Shown here: positions 50,397 through 59,149 of the stretch, piece by piece
How the letters are laid out: every line of letters begins with the position of its first letter
Position numbering within the stretch: position 1 is the stretch's first letter
NCBI GenBank assembly: GCA_016706685.1
Contig: JADJJE010000005.1
Span: 1-64,000 of the forward strand
DNA: 64,000 nt
Source: Sandaracinaceae bacterium
GTDB lineage: Bacteria; Myxococcota_A; Polyangia; Polyangiales; Houyiibacteriaceae
Reading direction: 5' to 3'
Notes under the pieces: model-generated
What the model saw: only the letters and a program-made list of their open reading frames with translations
Database searches by the model: none
What the model was told of the DNA's origin: nothing
Made by a program: the position numbers and the translations under genes

Positions 50397-51155
50397 TCAA
50401 TACAGCAGCATCGGCTCTAGCCACGCGTCACCCGTCAGGGCCTGCATGCGCCGGGTCGTCGCGCGGATGCCGTAGAGGTCGTAGACGAAGAGCGCTGCCC
50501 CCTGGGTGACCATCGCCCAGCCCGCGCCACGCGCCGAGCCCGGCTGGTTGGTGCGCCCCGCCAGACCCACCAAGAGAGCCCCGGTCAGCATGTAGAGCAC
50601 GTCCAGCCCCGCGTTGACGGCAAAGCTCACGCGCTTCCAGCGCTCGCTGCGTGCCCACGCGGCCAAGCGCTCGCTCACTGTGTCGGCGTTCGCCGCGGTC
50701 AGCTCGAGCGCGTCTTCACGGGCGCGGTGGCGCAGGTCCAGCAGCCCGATGCCGAGCGGCACGTTGATGGCGCCGAACGACAGCGTGGTCAGCCCGAACG
50801 CCAGGAGCCCCGGGTCGTCCCGGCCCAACACGGACACCAGCGCTCCGCCCAGCACACCAACCAGGCCCAGCGTCAGCAGCGCACCGCCCTCGCGGCGCCG
50901 CTCGCGCACGTGCAGCAGCCGCAGCATCACCAGCCCCTCGGCGGCCCCGGCCCCACCCGTGCGCAGCTCCTCGATGGGCGGCGGGGGCAGGCTGAAGAGC
51001 GGCCCGCGCGAGAGTACCCACTGCGGCCCGGGGGTCTGCGCGGCGGCGTGCCGCAACGGCATCCCCAGCATCAACCCGCCTAGCGCGAGCAGCGTGAACC
51101 CAAGGGCTCCCGTGCGCGGGTGCCGCTGCGATGGGTGAGCATGAGAGCGGGCCAC
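50397..51155 (-). CDS. uncharacterised membrane protein with signal peptide
   Basis: A 252-residue protein. A signal sequence ends at AAAQ near residue 39, and about four hydrophobic segments follow (LTLGLVGVLGGALVSVLG, LAFGLTTLSFGAINVPLGIG, a LYMLTGALLVGLAG helix and a WAMVTQGAALFVYDLYGIR helix). The family is not recognised and no catalytic motif is evident. GTG 51155 is the start. The small lipoprotein gene ends 12 bases upstream of it on the same strand, so the pair probably forms an operon independent of the lipid cluster. Confidence 0.6.
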   Translation of the reverse strand: MARSHAHPSQRHPRTGALGFTLLALGGLMLGMPLRHAAAQTPGPQWVLSRGPLFSLPPPPIEELRTGGAGAAEGLVMLRLLHVRERRREGGALLTLGLVGVLGGALVSVLGRDDPGLLAFGLTTLSFGAINVPLGIGLLDLRHRAREDALELTAANADTVSERLAAWARSERWKRVSFAVNAGLDVLYMLTGALLVGLAGRTNQPGSARGAGWAMVTQGAALFVYDLYGIRATTRRMQALTGDAWLEPMLLY

Positions 51156-51167
51156 GCGTCTCCGCCG

Positions 51168-51632
51168 TCAGAGGCTGTCGGCGATGGCCTGCACGTTGTG
51201 CTGCGAGATGCGCACGAGGCGCGCGCCCTTGTTCCCACCGCGCATGGTCATGGACTCGTTCTCGAAGTCGCGCACCACCGCGCCCGAGGGCTCGTAGACG
51301 ATGGTGCGCGTGTGCATGCGGGCGGGGCCGATGCCGTTGCGGAACTGCGTGATGTAGATCTGCAGCGTGAGGGGCGTGGGCCCCGAGCCGACCCCCGTCA
51401 GCACGCGCGCCATCTCGCCGGGGACGTTGTTGTTCACCAGCATGGCCACCTTGTCGGAGGCGAGCTCCGGCGCGAGCAGCACCTGCACCGAGGCGACGTG
51501 GCCAGTGGCCAGCACGGATCCCGGCTGCGAGGCGGGGGTGACGGGGCGCAAGCTGAAGCCACCGCAGCCCGACAGCAGGGCGCAGGTGGACGCGAGCGCG
51601 ACAGCGAGTTGGACGGACGAGACACGGGTCAT
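51168..51632 (-). CDS. small lipoprotein, DUF4410-like
   Basis: A 154-residue predicted lipoprotein with lipobox LLSGC (Cys23). The mature part (DKVAMLVNNNVPGEMARVLT, then PLTLQIYITQFRNGIGPAR) resembles the DUF4410 family, a set of outer-membrane-associated lipoproteins without defined function. The resemblance is by eye. It is divergent from the acyltransferase at 51728, with a 95-base shared promoter region. Confidence 0.6.
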   Translation of the reverse strand: MTRVSSVQLAVALASTCALLSGCGGFSLRPVTPASQPGSVLATGHVASVQVLLAPELASDKVAMLVNNNVPGEMARVLTGVGSGPTPLTLQIYITQFRNGIGPARMHTRTIVYEPSGAVVRDFENESMTMRGGNKGARLVRISQHNVQAIADSL

Positions 51633-51727
51633 GGTTCAGCTCCTCGAGGCCAGTGAGTTCCGGCTGACAGTCTACTACGACGCACGGGGCGCTTTACAAG
51701 GTGGGGCAGAGGGATCAGGGAAAGGGC

Positions 51728-53008
51728 ATGCGCACTCGCCCCCTCGGCTTCTTCGAAGAGCTCGGCTTCCGGTACGACCGTGGGTATACGCTGAACTTCG
51801 TCACGGCCGCCCGCGTGGCGCGCGCGCTCACGCAAGACGAGGTCCTGGCCGGCCTCACGCGGCTGCAGCAGCGGCACCCCTCGCTGGCGCTCGACATCAC
51901 GGGGCGCGCGCCCGCCACCATCCCGCTCACGGTGCGCCGTGGAGAACAGGACGCGTGGTCCGACGTCATGACCGACGAGCTCCGCGACGGGCACTGGACC
52001 GAGCAGAGCGCCCCCGCTCGGTGCACCCTGCTGCAGCACCCGGGCGGCGGGAGCACGCTGCTGCTCACGCTCTGGCACGCCGTCAGCGACGGAAAGTCCG
52101 GCATCTACGCCATGCGCGACCTGCTGAGCACGCTCGCAGCACCCGCCGAAGCCATCACGCCCTGCCCGCCCACGCACCTCGAAGACTACCTGCCCGAAGA
52201 CTTTCGCGCCGGTGCCGCCGGGCGCTACTTGGGGCGTCAGAACGAGCTCGGGCGCATCGGCCGGTTCGTGAAGTGGGGCAAGGGCAACGCGGCGCCCCCG
52301 GCCGAGCGGCGCCTCAGCGTGGCACCCGTGCGGCTCTCTGCGGAGCAGACGCACTCCCTGCACGTGCTGGCCAAGCGCCACTCCGTCACGCTGCACGGCG
52401 TGCTCGCCGCGGCCATCGCGCGCGCCATCTGCGAGCAGGCGCCGCTCGAGCCGGACGCGCCCATGCTCTCGTTCCACCCGGTGGACATGCGCACCTACCT
52501 CGCGCGCCGCAACGAGGCACACATCCCCGACAGCGTGGGCTACTTCATCTCGTTCGTGGACGCGGCCCTGCGGCTCACGCCCGAGCGCGACCTGTGGGTG
52601 GACGCAAAGCGTTTCCACGAGGCGGTCCACGGCGCCATGGAGGCCGGCGTGCCCCGCTTCACCGCCGCGGGCGGCGCCACACTCACGCGCCTGGTTCAGC
52701 GATCGTTGGGCGTAGGTCTCTCGCGCCGCGTGTTCGAGGGGCCCTTCGGCGCCGCCGCCTTCGCGCTCAGCAACCTCGGCCCACTCGAGCGCATGGGTGT
52801 GGCCCCGGGAGAAGAGCACCCGCTCGGCCTCGAGGCGCTGCACTTCGCGGGCGCGGGCTCCATGACCTGCAACATCTGCTGCAGCGCCGTGGGCCTGGGG
52901 GGCGCGCTGCTGCTCAACGTGGGCACGGTGCACCCCGGGCTGCCGGCCGACGCCGCGGCGCGCCTAGCGCAGAGCATCGAGGCCGACCTCCTGCGCGCGG
53001 TTGGTTGA
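51728..53008 (+). CDS. condensation-domain-like acyltransferase (PapA5/WS-DGAT relative)
   Basis: A 426-residue stand-alone acyltransferase of the CoA-dependent acyltransferase/NRPS condensation superfamily. The catalytic motif is WHAVSDGKSG, an H-x3-D-G signature with the base His near residue 118. The C-terminal half has the structural DFGxG-like region replaced by AFALSNLGPLERMG. Relatives such as PapA5 esterify alcohols with acyl groups from ACPs or CoAs, so it may complete the lipid product of the cluster. ATG 51728 has AAAGGG close upstream; GTG 51701 is an alternative. The following NTF2-like gene begins 14 bases downstream. Confidence 0.8.
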   Translation: MRTRPLGFFEELGFRYDRGYTLNFVTAARVARALTQDEVLAGLTRLQQRHPSLALDITGRAPATIPLTVRRGEQDAWSDVMTDELRDGHWTEQSAPARCTLLQHPGGGSTLLLTLWHAVSDGKSGIYAMRDLLSTLAAPAEAITPCPPTHLEDYLPEDFRAGAAGRYLGRQNELGRIGRFVKWGKGNAAPPAERRLSVAPVRLSAEQTHSLHVLAKRHSVTLHGVLAAAIARAICEQAPLEPDAPMLSFHPVDMRTYLARRNEAHIPDSVGYFISFVDAALRLTPERDLWVDAKRFHEAVHGAMEAGVPRFTAAGGATLTRLVQRSLGVGLSRRVFEGPFGAAAFALSNLGPLERMGVAPGEEHPLGLEALHFAGAGSMTCNICCSAVGLGGALLLNVGTVHPGLPADAAARLAQSIEADLLRAVG

Positions 53009-53022
53009 CGTACACTGCCGCC

Positions 53023-53472
53023 ATGCGCGTCGAAGACACCCTGGCCATCCACGAACGGCTCTTCGCCTACAGCGAGGCCATCGACCAGCAGCGCTTCGAC
53101 CATCTGGCGCACGTCTTCACGGCGGACGCGGAGCTCGACTTCCGGCAGACGGGTGGCCCGTGCTGTGCGCTGCCCGAGATGCAGGTGTTCCTGGCGCAGG
53201 AGCTGAGCCGCTACCGCCGGCTCCAGCACTTCATCAGCAACGTGCGCGTGCACTTCGACGACGACGACAGCGAGCTTGCCACCGCGCGCTCCTACGTGCT
53301 GGCGCAGCATGGGTATCTGCACGAGGGCCGAATGCGCTTCTTTCAGCTGGGAGGCGAGTACGACGACAAGCTGGTGCGCCGCCCGGGGGGCTGGCGCATC
53401 ACGTCGCGCGTGCTGCACCTGCGCTGGCTCGACGGTGACGTTCCGCGCAGTCCGGCGCTCGCTGGGTCCTGA
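53023..53472 (+). CDS. SnoaL/NTF2-like protein
   Basis: A 149-residue alpha+beta cone-fold protein of the SnoaL-like group (LFAYSEAIDQQRFDHLAHVF then TADAELDF). The C-terminal strands contain GGEYDDKLVRRPGGWRITSR, as in aldol-condensing polyketide cyclases and dehydratase-type relatives. Catalytic residues (Tyr/His/Asp) are not certain. It follows the acyltransferase closely and is probably co-transcribed. It could act as a cyclase or dehydratase for the cluster product, an inference from context. Confidence 0.75.
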   Translation: MRVEDTLAIHERLFAYSEAIDQQRFDHLAHVFTADAELDFRQTGGPCCALPEMQVFLAQELSRYRRLQHFISNVRVHFDDDDSELATARSYVLAQHGYLHEGRMRFFQLGGEYDDKLVRRPGGWRITSRVLHLRWLDGDVPRSPALAGS

Positions 53473-53488
53473 CGCGGGAGCGATCCGG

Positions 53489-53872
53489 TCAGTCGTCGCA
53501 GCCCGAGCCCACCTGCCGCGTGATCTCGCCACGCAGCGAGTCCTGGTGCGCGAGCCAACGCTCGATCACATCGGCGGGCAAGCCTTGGGCGCGCGCGGTC
53601 TCGAGCAAGATCTGCCGGCGGCGCATGAACTGACCGCCCAAGATGTTGTGGGCCCCGTGCGCCTTGGTCAGCGGTCGCCCCTCGTAGGCCACGTCGGCCC
53701 CGAAGAAGCTGGCCGCGTGCTGGTACTCGAAGCGCTTCACCCGCTCGCGGTCAGCGGCGCGAAAGTGGAAGCCGATCATCATGTCGTCGAAGCAGCGGTC
53801 CACGAACGTATCGATCACGCGGCGCAACACGGGCTCGCCACCCAGGCGCTCGAAGTCGCTCGGCTCAGCCAC
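53489..53872 (-). CDS. truncated haemoglobin
   Basis: A 127-residue globin of the truncated (2/2) class that binds haem and probably oxygen or nitric oxide. The start FERLGGEPVLRRVIDTFVDR, followed by CFDDMMIGFHF, is typical. Helices E and F contain FEYQHAASFFGADVAYEG and LTKAHGAHNILGGQFMRRRQ, with the likely proximal His in KAHGAHN. Length matches truncated haemoglobins. The start overlaps the ketopantoate-reductase-like gene stop by eight bases, placing it last in a four-gene operon behind the rpe gene. No partner reductase is next to it. Confidence 0.85.
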   Translation of the reverse strand: MAEPSDFERLGGEPVLRRVIDTFVDRCFDDMMIGFHFRAADRERVKRFEYQHAASFFGADVAYEGRPLTKAHGAHNILGGQFMRRRQILLETARAQGLPADVIERWLAHQDSLRGEITRQVGSGCDD

Positions 53873-54829
53873 CGAACACCCGCTGGTTCAGCTCGGCGAT
53901 GTGCGTGCTGGGCAGGCCGCGCTGCGCCGCGCCGTCGAGATAGCCACGGATCATGAGCCGCGTCTGCTCCCCCACCTTGGTGAAGTGATGCTCGAGGTAC
54001 ACCTCGGCGTCGAAGGGCGCGAGCCAGCCGGCGCCATACGAGATGAGCGAGAAGAGCGGCCTGCGCAGCAGTGGGCGGAACCACGGCACGGGCACCCCCA
54101 GCTCGGCCCCCGTGAGCGTCAGCGCCTCGCGCGCGGCCCCGGCGGCCAGGGTGAGCCAATCGCCCTGGCGGAGCGAGCCGAAGCGCCAGCCCGCGCCCTC
54201 GAGCGCCACCACCATGGGCATCATCGCGCACGAGCTGAACGCGAGGCTCACGCGCGCGTCCTTCACCTCGCCCGCGGGGCAGCCGCCCGCGCGCAGCAGC
54301 TGGGTCACGGCGCGCACACGGGCCGGTTCATTGCCGCTGAACTTGCTGGGCGACAGACGCGGCAGCACGTACGCGGTGCCCGGCGCGAGCTGCTCACCGG
54401 GCAGGGGCGCCTCATATGCGATCATGCCGATCATGCCGTCCACCACGCGCGCGCGCGGCACGTGCTCGTCCAGCAAAGCGCGCACCTGCATGCCGGGCAG
54501 CATGCACACCAGCGACGAGCGCTCGGCGCGCGCCACCGCCGCCAGCACCGTGTCGAGCGCCCCCGAGGTGAGCGCGTTGGTGGGCACGCACAGCCACACC
54601 TGGTCGAAGCCCTCGGCGAGCCCTGCCATGTCGGCGCGCACGTGCGTGGGCACCAGCTTGCGTGACCCACCGCGCGGCAGCGCGTGCAGCGTGGTGCCCG
54701 CGCGCAGCTCGTCCACGTATCGCTCACGCACGAAGTAGGTGACCTCAGCGCCACCCGCCAAGAGGTGCAGGCCGTAGACCTGGCCCACGGCGCCTCCGCC
54801 CACGATGGCGACGCGCTGAGCGGAAACGC

Positions 54830-54833
<4 letters not shown>
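53865..54833 (-). CDS. ketopantoate reductase family protein (ApbA/PanE)
   Basis: A 322-residue NADPH-dependent dehydrogenase. The N-terminal motif VAIVGGGAVGQVYGLHLLAG has the GxGxxG coenzyme loop, and the linker VWLCVPTNALTSGALDTVLA and helical C-terminal domain match the family. Classical PanE reduces 2-ketopantoate to pantoate for CoA biosynthesis. The catalytic Lys (usually a K-x4-N segment) is not clearly recognisable here, so a different 2-keto substrate is possible. GTG 54833 is the start, overlapping the FHA-sigma-54 regulator stop by four bases. Confidence 0.78.
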
Positions 54834-56211
<1,378 letters not shown>

Positions 56212-56215
<4 letters not shown>

Positions 56216-56901
56216 GCTGCGCCATCCTCTCGAATGGCACGCATGGCGGCGCCGTAGTCCGCTTGCGAGAAGACGGCGCTCCCCGCCACCAACACGTCGG
56301 CGCCGGCTTCGATGACCTGCCGCGCCGTGCCGACCTTCACGCCACCGTCCACTTCCAGGTCGATGTCGAGCCCGCGCTCGTCGATCATGGCGCGCAGCCG
56401 CGCGAGCTTGGGCAGGGCCGACGGGATGAACGACTGGCCCCCGAAGCCCGGGTTCACGCTCATCACCAGGATCAGGTCGAGCTGATCCATGACGTAGTTG
56501 AGGCACGACTCGTCGGTGTGCGGGTTGAGCGAAACGCCTGCGCGCTTGCCGAGCGCGCGGATCTGCTGGAGCACGCGGTGCAGATGCGGGCAGGCCTCGG
56601 CGTGCACCGTGATGACGTCCGCGCCCGCGGCGGCGAACTCCTCCACATAGCGCTCGGGCTCCACGATCATGAGATGACAGTCGAGCGTCTTCTGCGTGAC
56701 GCGCCGCAGCGCCTGCACCACCGGCGGGCCGAACGTGATGTTGGGGACGAAGCGGCCATCCATCACGTCGAGGTGAATCCACTCGGCGCCAGCGCTGTCC
56801 ACCCGGCGCACCTCGTCACCGAGCGCGGCAAAGTCCGCGGCGAGAATGGAAGGAGCGATGCGGAGCGACTTCGACGAGCGTGGCACGCGAGTAGAATCCA
56901 C
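56212..56901 (-). CDS. rpe: ribulose-phosphate 3-epimerase
   Basis: A 229-residue TIM-barrel enzyme interconverting D-ribulose 5-phosphate and D-xylulose 5-phosphate in the pentose phosphate and Calvin pathways. Signatures are LRIAPSILAADFAALGDEVR, WIHLDVMDGRFVPNITFGPP, LMSVNPGFGGQSF-type (VMSVNPGFGGQSFIPSALPK) and DLEVDGGVKVGTA. The metal and catalytic Asp residues are in LDVMDG and EVDGG. GTG 56901 gives about eight extra residues; a later GTG is also in frame. It heads the operon with the FHA-sigma-54 activator, ketopantoate-reductase-like gene and truncated haemoglobin, all joined by short overlaps. Confidence 0.95.
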
Positions 56902-56968
56902 GCTGGGTCACGGGTGTCAACCACGTACCCTCCTCCCGCACCTCCACTTACTCGGTGGCGTGATCGAT

Positions 56969-57112
56969 CCGCCGGGGCGGGGCAGGGGTCGCGGCGGGCA
57001 CGGACGCGCTGGCGCGTCCTGTCGGGACTCCCTGGAAAACGGCACTGCGCTGCGCTGCGTTTGTTTTCCGGGTCCCCCCACGCCCTTGCTGACCCCTGCC
57101 CCGCCCCGGCGG
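56969..57112. repeat. large imperfect palindrome, MITE-like element 1
   Basis: A 22-bp perfect inverted repeat (56969-56990 with 57091-57112) encloses about 100 bases whose apex also pairs (GGAAAAC with GTTTTCC). An eight-base direct repeat CGGTGGCG flanks it loosely (56953-56960 and 57110-57117), the left copy being eight bases away from the arm. Such structures suggest a miniature mobile element or an RNA hairpin; no transposase is present. Confidence 0.6.
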
Positions 57113-57410
57113 TGGCGACGTGTTGCCGAGCACGCGGGTGAGCCCGACGTTGGGCGCGGGTAGACGCGCGGACGACGAGCGTGGGTGAGCCCGAGTAGAG
57201 CTCGTCGAGTCCCTCCTGGGCTCCCGGGCGCTCAGCGGGGCGCGACGGGGTGCAGGTGAGTCCGTGGAACCCAGTCGGGGCCGTCGGGGCCGACTGCGTG
57301 CATCAACGCTCGTCGAGCGCAGCCGAGTCCGTCGAACTCAGCTGAGCACCCCGACGACCGAGCGAGGGCATCCACCATCCGTCGGGCTCAGTCGCGCAGA
57401 GACGTCGCCA

Positions 57411-57557
57411 GAGGAGGGGGGCGGGGCGCCCGGGTCAGCGGGGGCTTGGGGGGGCCCTATTTCTAGCGTCGGAACGACGCGACGAAATGGGGGAGGTCAA
57501 CCAGAGGGAGCGCCTGCGCGACCGGCCCCGCAGACCCGGGTGCCCCGCCCCCTCCTC
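57411..57557. repeat. large imperfect palindrome, MITE-like element 2
   Basis: Arms of about 33 bases (57411-57444 and 57525-57557) pair with one mismatch and a one-base length difference in a G run over the outer 27 positions. The apex contributes a further stem, with the ATTTC..GCGTC region near 57460 against GACGC..GAAAT near 57480. Overall length and plan resemble element 1, but the sequences differ. Confidence 0.6.
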
Positions 57558-57639
57558 TCGATCCCGCCACCATCTGGAAAACAGCCCACCTGCGGATTTT
57601 TGGACGTCCGAGCGTCGGTTGGGTATGCGGAGATCCACG

Positions 57640-58626
57640 ATGGTCAGCTCTTCTCGAACTAGGCGCAGCAGCGCACCTCCTCCTTGCGGGTGGCGCGTCG
57701 CGGTGGTGTTCGCCTGCGTCGGGCTGACTCTCTCTGCCGTGCCGACCAGCATCGCCAGCGCCCAGATCGAAGCGCCGAGCGGCGTGGATGCGACCTCGGA
57801 CCCGGCGCGCGCCCGTGAGGATACCCTCGAGACAGCGCGCGGCGTCGGCATGGGCTCAGGCGCGCGCGCCACGGCCACGGGCACCTCCGCGCTGGCGTAC
57901 AACCCCGCCAACCTCGCGCTCCAGCGCCTCTACCACGTCGAGGCTGGCTTCGGTTACGTGGCGGGGCGCAGCGCGTTCACGGTGGGCTCTGCGGTAGTGG
58001 ACTCCGTCAGCAACAGCCTCGCAGCAGGCTTCAGCTTCCGCGGCTTCTTCGGCAATGGCCGCGACTACAACGGCTGGGATGGTCGCCTGTCGCTGGGCAT
58101 GGCGCTCGCCCCGCAGATCGCCCTCGGAGTGTCGGGCAGGTACGTGCGCATGACGCCGCGCGACCGCGACGACAACGACACCCCTATCGGCGAGCACGCG
58201 CGTGGCTTCACGCTGGACGCCAGCGCAACGGTGACGCCCATCGAGTGGCTGCACATCTCGGTCATGGGGTACAACCTGATCGACCTCGACTCCGCGCTGA
58301 CACCCGTCCAGGTGGGCGGCAGCATCGGCGTGCTGGTCGACGAGTTCGGCCTCGGCATCGGCACCGACCTGCTGGTGGACCTCAGCACCTTCTCCTCGGC
58401 GCAGATCATCGCCGGCTTCGGGGTCGAGTACACCGCCGCGGACCTCGTGCCCATCCGGCTCGGCTATCGCCGCGACCGCGGCCGCGAGCTCCACACGCTC
58501 AGCCTCGGCGTGGGCTACATCGCGGACAAGTTCGGCATCGACTTCTCGCTGCGCCACGACGTGCGTGCGCGTCAGAGCGACCGTCTCACCGAGCTGCTGC
58601 TGACCTTCCGCTACGACGTCCAGTAG
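57640..58626 (+). CDS. outer-membrane beta-barrel protein, PorV/FadL-like
   Basis: A 328-residue secreted protein. A signal peptide (basic N-region, then VAVVFACVGLTLSAVPTSIA) ends at SASA|QIEA. The mature protein opens with the PorV/TraF-like pattern RGVGMGSGARATATGTSALA followed by YNPANLALQRLYHVE, where the NPA motif marks the hatch of FadL/PorV-type barrels, and then shows alternating amphipathic strands to the C-terminus, ending in LLLTFRYDVQ. A role in outer-membrane transport or secretion-associated assembly is likely; the cargo is unknown. ATG 57640 is chosen over 57625 because GGAG is correctly placed at 57629-57632. It immediately precedes the putative origin. Confidence 0.78.
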   Translation: MVSSSRTRRSSAPPPCGWRVAVVFACVGLTLSAVPTSIASAQIEAPSGVDATSDPARAREDTLETARGVGMGSGARATATGTSALAYNPANLALQRLYHVEAGFGYVAGRSAFTVGSAVVDSVSNSLAAGFSFRGFFGNGRDYNGWDGRLSLGMALAPQIALGVSGRYVRMTPRDRDDNDTPIGEHARGFTLDASATVTPIEWLHISVMGYNLIDLDSALTPVQVGGSIGVLVDEFGLGIGTDLLVDLSTFSSAQIIAGFGVEYTAADLVPIRLGYRRDRGRELHTLSLGVGYIADKFGIDFSLRHDVRARQSDRLTELLLTFRYDVQ

Positions 58627-59149
58627 CGGAACGTGGCGACCCATAGTTCACAAGCTGTGGATAACCTGTGTGGGACTCGTGTGCCGCATCGCCCGTGCAG
58701 ATCTGAACACGCGCGCAGCGAAATCCTTCACGCGCTTCCCGGGCTCGCGCAGAACCCGGGCGTGGTTCATCCACATGTCACACAGGTGATCCACAGCGTC
58801 TCGAAACGTGCCCCGTCAGAACTGCGTTTACCACTTGTTTCAAGGTGTATTCGTGGTTCTTGGTGTCGCCTCTACACGTCACCGTCACCGGCCTCTTCGC
58901 CCATCGAAAGAAACTTGTCTGCGAATCGTTCGCGATCCTCGTGAGTTAGGATTTTCCTCCTACGAACCCGTAGACGCATGAATCGTGGACTGCTAGTTTC
59001 GCGATCCCTTCGGTGGGGATGTCCAGAGTGGCAGCCGCCGGGTAGCAATCCACTCTCCTCCCGAACTGCACGCAAGACGTGGCGCACACCTCTGTGTTCC
59101 ACGTGTGGGTAACTGCGTGCATCGTCTTGCAATGTGAAGGTATTTGCCC
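58627..59149. other. putative chromosomal origin of replication (oriC) upstream of dnaA
   Basis: This 523-base gap has no gene. It carries a perfect DnaA box (58656-58664, reverse orientation) and one-mismatch boxes TCATCCACA (58767-58775), TGATCCACA (58787-58795) and TGTGGGTAA (59104-59112). It is distinctly less GC-rich than the rest of the window around 58820-59000, as expected for an unwinding element. Location directly before dnaA is the usual bacterial arrangement. Confidence 0.65.
58656..58664 (-). promoter_or_regulatory. perfect DnaA box
   Basis: TGTGGATAA is the exact reverse complement of the consensus TTATCCACA. It is the strongest binding-site match in the putative origin. Confidence 0.75.

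Larger units (their letters stand above)
56902..57639. other. 738-base non-coding region with two large hairpin elements
   Basis: No supported gene occurs here. A frame open upstream of 57640 is probably fortuitous in high-GC DNA. The region holds two approximately 145-base imperfect palindromes (56969-57112 and 57411-57557). Between them lies sequence with repeated short motifs, for example CGGGTGAGCCCGA-like at 57135-57147 recurring near 57183-57194, and many CGTCGAG/CTCGTCG strings. The promoters for rpe and the barrel protein must also lie here. Confidence 0.55.

Noticed and set aside
57487..57639. N-terminal extension of the barrel protein from GTG/ATG codons upstream of 57640
   Set aside because: The extension overlaps a palindromic element, has no signal-like start and would bury the real signal peptide.
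58830..58860. parS-like site near TGTTTCAAGG
   Set aside because: Only one half resembles the parS consensus TGTTTCACGTGAAACA; the other half does not match.
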